The notes beneath the pieces are model-generated. The model ran no database searches and was not told the origin of the DNA. It was given only the letters and a program-made list of their open reading frames with translations. Below, piece by piece: positions 1 to 5,466 of a stretch of DNA of 5,557 nucleotides (within the stretch, counting starts at the first letter, position 1; every line of letters begins with the position of its first letter). The stretch lies in contig NZ_JBIYSM020000086.1 of the NCBI RefSeq assembly GCF_044759095.2, positions 1 through 5,557 of the forward strand, read 5' to 3'. A program made the position numbers and the translations under genes. This DNA comes from JBIYSM02 sp044759095. GTDB lineage: Bacteria > Bacillota > Bacilli > Brevibacillales > Brevibacillaceae.

Positions 1-77
1 AAAATCTCCATTTTACTGTCAAACGGGTGTCGTGTTTTAAAAAAAAAGAGCCGCTGCTGCGACTCTATCTGATTAGA
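1..77. repeat. Terminal direct repeat, left copy (circle overlap)
   Basis: Bases 1-77 are identical to 5481-5557, and the identity runs to the last base of the window. An exact 77-base terminal identity is what a de Bruijn assembler leaves when it linearises a circular path at k = 77, so the unique molecule is probably 5480 bp. The copy holds one half of the junction palindrome, a minus-strand terminator and the last 5 bases of the small minus-strand gene. A genuine 77-bp flanking repeat of an integrated element, or a tandem duplication, would look the same here. Confidence 0.95.
39..65 (-). terminator. Rho-independent terminator of the small gene
   Basis: On the minus strand a 7-bp stem, GAGTCGC / GCGGCTC (one G-T wobble), closes a 4-base AGCA loop (stem and loop 48-65). 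It is followed by nine T (39-47). It starts 7 bases after the stop codon of the 73-369 gene. It also separates that gene from the junction palindrome, so transcription should end before the putative att site. Confidence 0.9.
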
Positions 78-369
78 AGCAGGTAAAGTAAATGACACGT
101 CTTGGCGAAAGGCTGTATACTTCCCACCTGTTCCTTCTCCAGCGGTAACCCACGACTGTATTGGAGAAGCGATCAATGGTAAACGGATAGAACCAGAACG
201 AGTTTCCGTTGCGCAACAAGACAAAGGTGTAACGGTAAAAGCAGGGGAGAAACGCGCGAGGGGGTATGGGAAGGAATCTTGATTCCAATTGCCTGGGTAC
301 CGGAGTTCTGCCGGGGGGAGGACCTGGCGGAGAAGGTTGGAAGCCGCCTGGTGGATAGGGATAGGACAT
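73..369 (-). CDS. Small proline-rich, aromatic-rich protein (98 aa), function unknown
   Basis: The start chosen is the ATG at 367-369, because it follows a strong GGAGGTGA ribosome binding site by 7 bases. The open frame extends upstream to 456, but that part lacks a comparable site. Residues 1-38 are proline- and glycine-rich (MSYPYPPGGF at the start, then a PPGPPPG run), with no signal peptide or membrane span. Residues 43-98 form a compact block rich in Tyr, Trp, Phe and Arg, with SFWFYPFT at about 57-64, GYRWRRNRW at 74-82 and a CF terminus; Cys43 and Cys97 are the only cysteines. From memory, this C-terminal block resembles short proteins of Bacillus and Brevibacillus that databases sometimes label 'transporter', apparently without good reason. 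A spore-surface or structural role is only a guess. It lies 102 bases downstream of the recombinase with no terminator between, so co-transcription is possible. Existence as a gene is well supported; function is not known. Confidence 0.8.
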   Translation of the reverse strand: MSYPYPPGGFQPSPPGPPPGRTPVPRQLESRFLPIPPRAFLPCFYRYTFVLLRNGNSFWFYPFTIDRFSNTVVGYRWRRNRWEVYSLSPRRVIYFTCF

Positions 370-382
370 GATGTTTTCACCT

Positions 383-422
383 CCTGCAAGTCTCCTATTA
401 AGAGATGCAGGTATCAATAGGA
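383..422 (-). promoter_or_regulatory. Two mutually exclusive hairpins in the leader of the small gene
   Basis: On the minus-strand transcript, TCCTATT (422-416) can pair with AATAGGA (399-393) around a 16-base loop. Alternatively, CCTGCATCTC (411-402) can pair with GAGA-CT-TGCAGG (394-383), giving 10 bp with a 2-base bulge and a 7-base loop. The second hairpin ends inside the ribosome binding site and takes up the first bases of GGAGG. The two structures share 393-394 and cannot form together. This could be translational control, or the 7-base arms could be a DNA operator. The pairing is seen in the sequence; the role is inferred. Confidence 0.4.
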
Positions 423-471
423 TGGCATGTGCGCCCGTCCCGCAGCATATGACCATTTTCCCATCGGGAGG

Positions 472-1956
472 CTAAAAGGAACCAATCTCCACCCGATCAG
501 GATAGACCCTGATTTCTTGCACCAGACAACGAATCAGCTCCCGTTTTTCATCTGTCGAGAGCTCTTCTTCGGCATCGGCCAGACAGCAGGGTATGATTTC
601 CTCCATCGACAACTGATGTTCGTAACTCCTCTGCTGGCGACGGTACTCGGAGATTCGGAAACTGAGTTTCTCTTCTTTTTCCTTTCTCTCCCGCAGGGCC
701 TGATGCAGTTCTTCTTCCACCCATTCCGCCCCTTCCGCGTAAAGGGCAAGCAATCGTCTCGTCCCCTCTTTTGTTTTTTCCAACTCTTTCTCCAGAACGG
801 ACAGTTCTTCCTGTCCGTATTCAGTCTCGCGCAAGGCTGCAGCTGCGGCGATCGCCTCCGCATCACATATCCACTCTTTCACTCGGTTCCAGACTGCTTC
901 CTCCAGCAGGAAACCATTGATCTTTTGTCCGCAACCGGTAGTTTTTGTTCCGGCGGGTTGTTTTCGATCGGTGTAGAAACGCACCTGTTTCCCCCAATGC
1001 TTGGCCTGACGTCCTGTCATGGTTTGCCCGCACAGTCCGCAGCGGACCAATCCGCTCAACAGGTAGCGGTTTGTCTGGGTACCGGACCAGCGGCGGCGCG
1101 ACATCTGAAGCAGCTGCTGGGCGTGTTCGAACAGTTGTCTGTCTACGATGGCGGGGCAGGGCAGGGAAATCCACTCCTCGATCGGGCGCGGACGCGCCGG
1201 CTGCCGCTCTCCGGGCGGCTTGTGCTTGTTGGCCAGCACCCCTTCCGTGTTCCAGCGGTTTTGAAAAAACTCCCCGATGTAGGCGCGGTTGGCCAGCATC
1301 TGGCGAACGACCTGCCGGTGCCAGACTTTCGCGCCGCGCTTGGTGGGAATGCCAGCTTCCGTCAGGTAACGGGCGATGCCGTTCATGCCCTGCACATCCC
1401 GATCAGGTTGAGTAAACAGACGAAATACAAGCCGAATCACCTGGGCTTCCTGCTCGTTTACCGTCAGTTGTTCCGTCTCTTTATCGTAATCGTATCCGTA
1501 CATATGAAAATCGCGGAGTACCCTTCCTTGTCTTGCTTTTTCCCGCCGCCCCCTGCTCATTCGTTCGTTGATTTTGGCCTTTTCAAATTCCGCAATGGCC
1601 CCCCGCATGCTGTAAAACAATGTACCCTCGGGTGTTTTGGCATACTCACCGTTGACAAACTGCAGTTCAACACCATGTCTGTCCCACTCATCGGTGATCA
1701 GCAGCTGATGCATCAGTTTTCGTGAGAGCCGGTCAGGATCCAGACAAATTACCTTGTGAATGATTCCAGACCGTATGTCCTGCCGCAGCCTGGCTAGCTG
1801 TGGACGATCCAAAAACTCTCCGGAGATGCCTTCGTCCACGTATTCCGCAACTTCGTTTGTCCCCGCCTTGTTCCGGCACTCACGCAGCTGGTCAGTGAGA
1901 CTGAAACCGCTTCTGGCCTGCTCCTCTGTGCTTACTCTGGCGTAGATCGCAATCAT
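472..1956 (-). CDS. Large serine recombinase, SpoIVCA (skin element)-type
   Basis: This is a site-specific DNA recombinase of 494 residues, close to the roughly 500 of B. subtilis SpoIVCA, whose opening MIAIYVRVSTEEQ it nearly matches. The ATG at 1954-1956 is preferred because AGGAGGG sits just upstream and it gives the family's usual N-terminus; an in-frame TTG at 1974 lacks this. The catalytic resolvase domain covers about 1-140, with nucleophile Ser9 in YARVST and the DPDRLSRK motif at 73-80. The recombinase domain covers about 153-290, including a KVWHRQVVRQ segment at 210-219. A zinc ribbon lies at about 300-345 and a charged coiled coil at about 375-450. The zinc ribbon keeps C306, C309 and C342, but the remaining expected Cys is Asp330. 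The frame is intact. In SpoIVCA the family excises a prophage-like element in the mother cell. Here the enzyme probably acts on the palindrome at the circle junction, about 460 bp away. Orthology to spoIVCA itself is not claimed. Confidence 0.95.
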   Translation of the reverse strand: MIAIYARVSTEEQARSGFSLTDQLRECRNKAGTNEVAEYVDEGISGEFLDRPQLARLRQDIRSGIIHKVICLDPDRLSRKLMHQLLITDEWDRHGVELQFVNGEYAKTPEGTLFYSMRGAIAEFEKAKINERMSRGRREKARQGRVLRDFHMYGYDYDKETEQLTVNEQEAQVIRLVFRLFTQPDRDVQGMNGIARYLTEAGIPTKRGAKVWHRQVVRQMLANRAYIGEFFQNRWNTEGVLANKHKPPGERQPARPRPIEEWISLPCPAIVDRQLFEHAQQLLQMSRRRWSGTQTNRYLLSGLVRCGLCGQTMTGRQAKHWGKQVRFYTDRKQPAGTKTTGCGQKINGFLLEEAVWNRVKEWICDAEAIAAAAALRETEYGQEELSVLEKELEKTKEGTRRLLALYAEGAEWVEEELHQALRERKEKEEKLSFRISEYRRQQRSYEHQLSMEEIIPCCLADAEEELSTDEKRELIRCLVQEIRVYPDRVEIGSF

Positions 1957-1975
1957 CGAGCTCCCTCCTGCCAAG

Positions 1976-2019
1976 AGGATATGCCGGCATGGCTTGTTTT
2001 CTTGACAGAAGGGTCAAAC
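1976..2019 (-). promoter_or_regulatory. Leader of the recombinase gene with inverted repeats; promoter uncertain
   Basis: Between the upstream terminator and the recombinase start there are two symmetric elements. One is TTGAC-N6-GTCAA at 2002-2017, whose outer bases read GTTTGAC on the minus strand, the same heptamer as in the arms of the junction palindrome. The other is the perfect palindrome ATGCCGGCAT at 1981-1990. A minus-strand CATATCCT at 1976-1983 resembles the CATA-type -10 of mother-cell sigma factors, but it would give a leader of only about 13-15 bases. A GAAAACAAGC stretch just upstream matches 9 of 10 positions of the SpoIIID motif as I remember it. No convincing sigma-A promoter is visible. 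Confidence 0.3.
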
Positions 2020-2052
2020 AAAAAGAGGGCGACAATCGCGTTGTCGTCCCTC
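2020..2052 (-). terminator. Rho-independent terminator of the NlpC/P60 gene
   Basis: A strong hairpin at 2025-2052: on the minus strand GAGGGACGACAA pairs with TTGTCGCCCTC (11 bp with one bulged A) around a CGCGA loop. It is followed by TTTTT (2020-2024). It starts 16 bases past the stop of the peptidase gene, so the recombinase should need its own promoter downstream. Confidence 0.9.
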
Positions 2053-2067
2053 TTTGGAATAGACAGG

Positions 2068-3015
2068 TTATTTGTACGGGCGTCCGCCCATAATAAAGCG
2101 CCATTCCCAGTGCGTGTCTTTGAAGTTGGTAATTTTCACGCCGCCAGATTCTTTTGAAAAGGTGTGCAGCAATTTGCCGTCACCCATGTAGATGGCTTCG
2201 TGTGTAATGCTGTAATTACGCGGGTTTATTCCGTTGTAATCCGATTCTCTCCAGCCGCGGTAGCTCATGAAAAAGACGATGTCGCCTTTTTGCAGCTTGT
2301 TGATATCATAGGTATAGGTCCCGTGCTCTTTCACATATCTTGCATGCGATTGGGCACCGCTGCGTCCCAGGTCGATTCCCGCCCCCTCTTTGTACGCCCA
2401 CATGACGAATTCTGAGCAGTCCATGGTCGTTTTGGTGGAGCGGCTGGAACCGTATTCATACGGCGTACCCAGGTATTTCAGTCCGGCCGCGACCACTTTG
2501 TCCCCAATGGTACGCGGAGCTGGTGCAGGCTGTTGAGTTGTTCCTTCTGTCAGGAAGCGACGAGCCCCCAGAAACTTGTGGCTGTAATCGGAAAAAGTCT
2601 TCTGAACCACCTTGTCTTCGCTCATCGACGAGTAAATGAACTTGTTGTCTCCGATGTAGATCCCCATAAAGGTAGGTGCGCCGGCACCGCTGGATGAGAA
2701 GAAAACAAGATCCCCAGCCTTAAGATCGCTTTTTGCTACCGCTTTACCGGTCCGATACAGTTCGGCGATGGTATCATCGATCGTGATACCCACTTTTCCA
2801 AATATGTAGGTAGCCAGTCCGGCGGAACCAAAAGAGGCAGGCCCCTCCGCACCGTAGGTGTAATCCTTGCCTAACTGTGATTTTGCCAGTGATACCACTT
2901 CGGCCGCTTTTTCAGAAGGGGCAATGGCAGCTTGTCCACCTTCAGCGAACATCAACAAGGATGCACCTAACATGACGGCCATCGATGACTTACGTAACCA
3001 ATCTCGTTTCGTCAC
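2068..3015 (-). CDS. Secreted NlpC/P60 (C40) peptidase with a degenerate first domain
   Basis: This 315-residue protein probably cleaves peptidoglycan stem peptides outside the membrane. The start is GTG at 3013-3015, 7 bases after GGAGGAG. A signal peptide is clear: TKRDWLRK basic region, a hydrophobic core at about 12-24 and likely cleavage near residues 29-30 (GGQA). Two NlpC/P60 repeats follow. The second (about 170-315) has the catalytic set: Cys200 in DCSEF, His272 in THEAIYMGDG and His284 in LLHTF. The first (about 36-155) keeps the fold signatures (LGKDYTYG, AGDLVFF, GIYIGD) but has Gly63-Ser64 where Asp-Cys should be, Phe116 for the first His and Tyr128 for the second. It is therefore probably a non-catalytic substrate-binding or regulatory domain. 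A TTQQPAPAP linker joins them. There is no SH3 or LysM domain. The gene is monocistronic, with terminators on both sides. The exact bond cut is not predictable. Confidence 0.92.
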   Translation of the reverse strand: MTKRDWLRKSSMAVMLGASLLMFAEGGQAAIAPSEKAAEVVSLAKSQLGKDYTYGAEGPASFGSAGLATYIFGKVGITIDDTIAELYRTGKAVAKSDLKAGDLVFFSSSGAGAPTFMGIYIGDNKFIYSSMSEDKVVQKTFSDYSHKFLGARRFLTEGTTQQPAPAPRTIGDKVVAAGLKYLGTPYEYGSSRSTKTTMDCSEFVMWAYKEGAGIDLGRSGAQSHARYVKEHGTYTYDINKLQKGDIVFFMSYRGWRESDYNGINPRNYSITHEAIYMGDGKLLHTFSKESGGVKITNFKDTHWEWRFIMGGRPYK

Positions 3016-3089
3016 TTTGTTCTCCTCCTGGCTGTGATGTTTTTCCCATCATCATGGGTATGCATCCATTTTAATGTAAGGGAGGAAAG

Positions 3090-3118
3090 GTTATAAGGCT
3101 GCAAAACTTTCCAATGAA
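3090..3118 (-). promoter_or_regulatory. Candidate sigma-A-like promoter of the NlpC/P60 gene
   Basis: On the minus strand TTCATT (3113-3118) is followed after 17 bases by TATAAC (3090-3095). The -10 matches 5 of 6 consensus positions, the -35 only 3 of 6. It would give a leader of about 70 bases ending in the GGAGGAG site. It is the best candidate between the upstream terminator and the GTG start, but it is weak and chosen by eye. Confidence 0.3.
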
Positions 3119-3165
3119 GGATTTGATTACATAGTCCCAGAGACGCACGCATGGCAGAAAGGCGG

Positions 3166-3200
3166 AAAAAAAGCTCTTGCTCCCAGTCGCAGCAAGAGCT
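3166..3200 (-). terminator. Rho-independent terminator of the Mur ligase / ATP-grasp operon
   Basis: Perfect 10-bp stem AGCTCTTGCT / AGCAAGAGCT (3172-3181 with 3191-3200) around a 9-base loop, followed on the minus strand by TTTTTT (3166-3171). It begins 10 bases after the ATP-grasp stop codon and closes the two-gene operon. Confidence 0.93.
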
Positions 3201-3209
3201 CTTCCTCAT

Positions 3210-3971
3210 TTACCGGCGATAGCGGATCGTCCGGAGATACATCGAACGGCTTACTTGGAGTAGGACTCGGAGACTGGGATGTGTGTTGACCTCGATCAGC
3301 CACACCCGGGCATTGCGGTCCACTCCCAGATCGAGGGCGTAGAGCGTATTGCGGTAGGTTCTCGCCATTGACTTGCTGATCTGCACCGACAGACGATTCA
3401 GCTTCCGCAATACCTGGGCCCGTTGTCTAACCGTCAGCCCGCTCCCCGTCAGATACCGCCCCACAGATATGACACGTCCGCCGGCTTTTACGTTGGTCAC
3501 TACTTTTCCCTTTGGCGCGACCTTCGCAAACATCCCGGTAACTGCCCAGGTCCCCCGTCTGTTCTTTTGTACGATCGTGCGAATGTCAACAGGTCGGCCG
3601 CCCAGGGGGAGCAGGTCAATCCCTTGTTGTATCACATAACGCCGTCTGAGGAAGAACCGCTTCAGCCATTCGTCTGCTTCCCCACAATCACGGAAGGTCA
3701 GATGTCTCTTCTGGTGAAGGGCTTTAATCTTCCCATTTGACTGCCGCAGACCAATCACTCCTATGCCACCAAACCCCCCGTCCGGTTTGACAAACACAGT
3801 CTTGTACTTCTGCAAAAAACGGGACAGAAGTCCAGGAGCATAAACGGATGTATCCGGAAGGCAGGCAACCAGCTGCGGATGCGCCCGAATCCGGTTATAC
3901 TTGTTTATCTTGCTGCTGTATGCCCGTAACAGAGGTTTTCGCCGCGGTTTCAACAGTCGTTGGCTGCTCAT
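3210..3971 (-). CDS. ATP-grasp ligase of the YheC/YheD type (short form)
   Basis: The family uses ATP to activate a carboxylate and join it to an amine; in B. subtilis YheC and YheD are associated with the spore coat, and their substrate is unknown to me. The ATG at 3969-3971 follows AGGGGGTGA by 3 bases. At 253 residues it is shorter than YheC (about 360) and is essentially the ATP-grasp core. Visible motifs are a glycine-rich ATP loop VKPDGGFGGIG at 61-71, QQGIDL at 115-120, PVDIRTIVQ at 127-135, ALDLGVD at 212-218 and the metal-binding IEVNTHP at 226-232 (Glu227, Asn229), so it should be active. Both ends are unusually rich in Arg and Lys. The start lies inside the end of the Mur ligase gene (77-base overlap), implying translational coupling and joint action. 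No signal peptide or membrane span is seen, so it is cytoplasmic. The family is clear; the product is not. Confidence 0.9.
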   Translation of the reverse strand: MSSQRLLKPRRKPLLRAYSSKINKYNRIRAHPQLVACLPDTSVYAPGLLSRFLQKYKTVFVKPDGGFGGIGVIGLRQSNGKIKALHQKRHLTFRDCGEADEWLKRFFLRRRYVIQQGIDLLPLGGRPVDIRTIVQKNRRGTWAVTGMFAKVAPKGKVVTNVKAGGRVISVGRYLTGSGLTVRQRAQVLRKLNRLSVQISKSMARTYRNTLYALDLGVDRNARVWLIEVNTHPSLRVLLQVSRSMYLRTIRYRR

Positions 3972-5319
3972 GACTCACCCCCTTCGGTTGTTTCGCCGCC
4001 ACCGTTCGCAGAAAATTTGCTGTCCCATTCATTTTCATTTTGTTAGACCCTTTCACGAGAAAGGTCGTGTTTGGTTTCATCAGTTTGGTCAACAAGCGGT
4101 GAAGCTCCCCCCTTCTCACACAGTGCTGTACACGATACTTTGGAAAACCGGCTCTGATCGCTCCATCAGCGATGGATCTGGCATGATTGCCGAGAGTATA
4201 GAGAAAATCCACTTTCTTCTGCGCCAGATGTCTCCCAACATCTTCATGCCCTTCTACGGTGTATCTTCCAAGCTCCAGCATGGAGCCCAGTACGGCCACG
4301 TTGGTTCCCTTGCTGGTCTCGTCCAGCACGTTGAGTGCAGCTTTCATCGCGGCGGGATTGGCGCTGTACGTATCGTCAATAATTTTGATTCCGTTGTATT
4401 CATGGGTCATAAATCTGCGGTGCGGGCGGTAGAATGTGCGCAGGCCTTCCTGTATGACGTCGGGAGCAAACCCCAGCGTATGGGTGACAGCGATTGCCAA
4501 TAACGCATTCGAAATGTTGTGTTCTCCTTGCACCGGAATAAAAAAGGAATAAGATATCCGGTTCAGCTTGCATTCAAACCGCATCCCGTTACCCTCATAA
4601 CGGATGTTGTACCCTTGGTACCCAGCCGGATTCTGAACCCCTACGCTGATGAATGTACCGGCAAAACGCCCCCGGTAAGGCTGTGATTGGAATTTTATGG
4701 AATAGGGACAATCGGCATTGAGAAAAACCAGTCCTGACGGTTTCATGTAACGGATAAGTTCAGACTTCGCCAGAGCGACTCCGTTTATGGAACTGCCGAA
4801 ATTGCCGACGTGCGCGGTGCCAATGTTGGTGATCACTCCTATGGAAGGCTGGAGGATACTGCAGTGTTTCTGAAGGTTGCCTCTGCGCAAGATACCGAAT
4901 TCCAAAACCGCCGCTTGATGCTCGGAGCGAATTCTCCTCGCGCTGCGACGAGTATTTCCAATGTAGTTCTGATTTCCCTCCGACTTGTAGATCGGCCAGC
5001 GTTTCCGCAGAATAGAAGCAATCATTTCCTTTGTCGTGGTTTTCCCAGCGCTCCCGGTAACGGCGACAATCACATGTGGCAGAATGTTCGGTCTTCGCAG
5101 GACCTTTGTTCTCACTTTCCCGCTGCCCACTTTCGCACGTCCAACCTGGCCTTCCTGCACCGAATGCTTGATGGTTCTTACGAGTACGGCACGTTGACCG
5201 GGCATTTTTCCTTGTATGACACGCAGTGCCCTACGCGGACGTTGAGGCGCCGTTTTTGCACGAAGGATTTTTCGTCTCTTTTTTCGTGCTGGACGGTATT
5301 TTGCTCGTATCCTCTTCAA
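3895..5319 (-). CDS. Mur ligase family protein (MurF-like) with a basic N-terminal tail
   Basis: This 474-residue ATP-dependent ligase has the catalytic and C-terminal domains of MurF, the enzyme that adds D-Ala-D-Ala to the UDP-MurNAc tripeptide. Seen are the P-loop VTGSAGKTTTKE at 87-98, Glu140, ITNIGTAH at 163-170, AKSEL at 184-188, GEHNISNAL at 265-273, DDTYSANP at 315-322 and VLGSMLELG at 343-351. The N-terminal substrate-binding domain of true MurF (about 80 residues) is missing. In its place residues 1-80 are extremely basic, with 16 Lys or Arg in the first 30 and no acidic residue there. True housekeeping MurF activity is therefore doubtful; a related ligase with a different acceptor is more likely. 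The start is TTG at 5317-5319, chosen for the GGGGAGGGGGGAGAG purine tract just upstream; the alternative ATG at 5205 (residue 39) has only AAGGA at very short spacing. The C-terminal tail after about 440 looks disordered and overlaps the ATP-grasp gene. Confidence 0.9.
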   Translation of the reverse strand: MKRIRAKYRPARKKRRKILRAKTAPQRPRRALRVIQGKMPGQRAVLVRTIKHSVQEGQVGRAKVGSGKVRTKVLRRPNILPHVIVAVTGSAGKTTTKEMIASILRKRWPIYKSEGNQNYIGNTRRSARRIRSEHQAAVLEFGILRRGNLQKHCSILQPSIGVITNIGTAHVGNFGSSINGVALAKSELIRYMKPSGLVFLNADCPYSIKFQSQPYRGRFAGTFISVGVQNPAGYQGYNIRYEGNGMRFECKLNRISYSFFIPVQGEHNISNALLAIAVTHTLGFAPDVIQEGLRTFYRPHRRFMTHEYNGIKIIDDTYSANPAAMKAALNVLDETSKGTNVAVLGSMLELGRYTVEGHEDVGRHLAQKKVDFLYTLGNHARSIADGAIRAGFPKYRVQHCVRRGELHRLLTKLMKPNTTFLVKGSNKMKMNGTANFLRTVAAKQPKGVSHEQPTTVETAAKTSVTGIQQQDKQV

Positions 5320-5365
5320 TCTACTCTCCCCCCTCCCCGTTCAAAGAATTACACCGCGCTGAACC

Positions 5366-5430
5366 ATTTTATGTACACCTCTTCCTGCCCGTATAGACCA
5401 TTATCTTCTATGGATTGTCCGCATTTGTCC
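5366..5430 (-). promoter_or_regulatory. Candidate sporulation-type promoter with GGACAA repeats upstream of the Mur ligase gene
   Basis: On the minus strand CATAAAAT (5366-5373) resembles the CATA-type -10 of the mother-cell sigma-E and sigma-K promoters. An AC (5391-5392) lies 17 bases upstream, the spacing of a sigma-K -35. Further upstream two GGACAA hexamers (5425-5430 and 5415-5420) stand exactly 10 bp apart, on one face of the helix; as I recall it, GGACAA is the core of the SpoIIID motif. The spacing fits sigma-E less well. The motifs are short and degenerate, so chance is a serious alternative. Confidence 0.25.
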
Positions 5431-5466
5431 CATCACTGTGGCACCTCTGGCAGGCTGCTGCGCGCA

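Noticed and set aside
370..456. Upstream extension of the small protein to 456
   Set aside because: The added 29 residues overlap the leader hairpins and the strong GGAGGTGA site, which points to the ATG at 369.
370..471. attP between the recombinase and the small gene
   Set aside because: It is the usual place for an attP next to an integrase, but the only symmetry has 7-base arms and is better explained as a leader hairpin; the junction palindrome is much stronger.
427..1725. Plus-strand open frame of 432 codons
   Set aside because: It lies antisense to the recombinase, has no family motif and no good ribosome binding site, and its Phe/Leu-rich text is what the opposite strand of a Glu/Lys/Arg-rich coiled coil gives.
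1957..1974. Earlier TTG start for the recombinase, adding six residues
   Set aside because: It would begin upstream of the AGGAGGG site that serves the ATG at 1956, and SpoIVCA-type proteins begin at MIAIY.
3045..3058. Hairpin CCCATCATCATGGG in the NlpC/P60 leader
   Set aside because: The stem has only 5 bp with a 4-base loop, no T-run and no link to a start codon or known operator.
3012..3209. Minus-strand 65-codon frame between the ATP-grasp and NlpC/P60 genes
   Set aside because: Its 5' part is the terminator hairpin at 3166-3200, it lacks a clear ribosome binding site, and it runs through the leader of the peptidase gene.
3785..3795. GTTTGACAAAC palindrome resembling an att arm
   Set aside because: It lies inside the conserved ATP-loop coding region of the ATP-grasp gene, where the codons for Val-Phe-Val-Lys-Pro explain it.
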